Shown: piece by piece, positions 6,276 through 6,379 of the stretch
How positions within the stretch are numbered: the first letter of the stretch is position 1
Layout of the letters: every line of letters begins with the position of its first letter
Assembly: GCA_947627085.1 (NCBI GenBank)
Contig: CANQUO010000126.1
Coordinates: forward strand, 1 to 6,379
Source: an uncultured Oscillospiraceae bacterium
GTDB taxonomy: Bacteria > Bacillota > Clostridia > Oscillospirales > Oscillospiraceae
Direction of reading: 5' to 3'
DNA length: 6,379 nucleotides
The notes under the pieces: generated by a model
What the model was told of the DNA's origin: nothing
The model's database searches: none
Seen by the model: only the letters and a program-made list of their open reading frames with translations
Translations under genes and position numbers: made by a program

Positions 6276-6313
6276 ATTATAGCCCCTCCCTTTGGGAGGG
6301 GTCAGTTTGTCAA
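6276..6313 (-). promoter_or_regulatory. Candidate promoter boxes with odd spacing
   Basis: On the minus strand a perfect TATAAT (6276-6281) lies just before the small gene and a perfect TTGACA (6308-6313) lies further upstream. The gap is 26 bp, too long for normal sigma-A use. A weaker -35, CTGACC (6300-6305), sits at 18 bp. Transcription from this -10 would start near 6269, inside the ribosome binding site, leaving a 13-nt leader. Confidence 0.4.
6282..6302. repeat. Short GC-rich palindrome in the promoter spacer
   Basis: CCCCTCCC (6283-6290) pairs with GGGAGGGG (6294-6301) around TTT, with an extra G6282-T6302 wobble. It fills most of the gap between TATAAT and TTGACA. No T tract follows on either strand, so it is a poor terminator. 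Confidence 0.75.
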
Positions 6314-6379
6314 AAAACTCAAATTCAATATTTTTTCCGGCGGCATGTACGTCGGAAAAAATCCCTTTTGTCGCCCAAG
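6314..6379 (+). repeat. Interspersed structured repeat, copy 2 (cut by window end)
   Basis: This copy shares both flanks with 1188-1252 and has a 13-bp stem (6330-6342 with 6350-6362, loop 6343-6349). Relative to copy 1, two pairs are swapped: G-C to C-G at 6337/6355 and again at 6341/6351. The G-T wobble (6340/6352) is kept. Similarity continues to the last base, so the element extends past the window. It lies 57 bp upstream of the small gene, in the same orientation as copy 1 relative to its downstream gene. Confidence 0.85.

Overview
The window looks like chromosomal DNA of a moderately GC-rich Clostridia member, most likely an Oscillospirales/Oscillospiraceae-type gut bacterium. This is an inference from three things: strong AAGGAG-type ribosome binding sites, GC-rich coding regions separated by AT-rich leaders, and the gene set. 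There is no rRNA or other taxonomic marker, so the genus is not determined.

Layout. Positions 4-3547 hold three genes on the minus strand, transcribed in this order: a lipoprotein of the amino-acid-binding (SBP_bac_3) type (3547-2780), asparaginyl-tRNA synthetase asnS (2771-1377, only 8 bp after the previous stop), and a CbbX/SpoVK-type AAA+ ATPase (1176-4). Between asnS and the ATPase lies about 200 bp with no gene, filled by four successive palindromes. A divergent, AT-rich promoter region (3548-3785) separates this block from a plus-strand gene (3786-5996) for a SUV3-like DExQ RNA helicase with a C-terminal four-cysteine zinc ribbon. A stem overlapping the helicase stop codon ends transcription on both strands. 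A convergent small gene (6256-6032, 74 aa, unknown function) follows. The window ends inside a second copy of the structured repeat found at 1188-1252.

Main points of interest. (1) The lipoprotein has the two halves of an SBP_bac_3 domain in swapped order: the second lobe comes first, and the protein ends at the point where the usual inter-lobe crossover lies. This looks like a natural circular permutation. (2) The two copies of the intergenic repeat share flanks but differ in the stem, and two base pairs are swapped in a compensatory way. The T-tract/stem/A-tract polarity rules out an intrinsic terminator on either strand, and the wobble pairs fit folding of the plus strand. (3) A bacterial SUV3-like helicase joins an unfamiliar N-terminal region to a C-terminal zinc ribbon.

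Functionally the window mixes translation (AsnRS), probable RNA handling (SUV3-like helicase), a remodelling ATPase and an envelope lipoprotein. Apart from the tight lipoprotein-asnS coupling, nothing proves that these genes form one pathway. I see no phage genes, transposase, CRISPR array, tRNA or rRNA.
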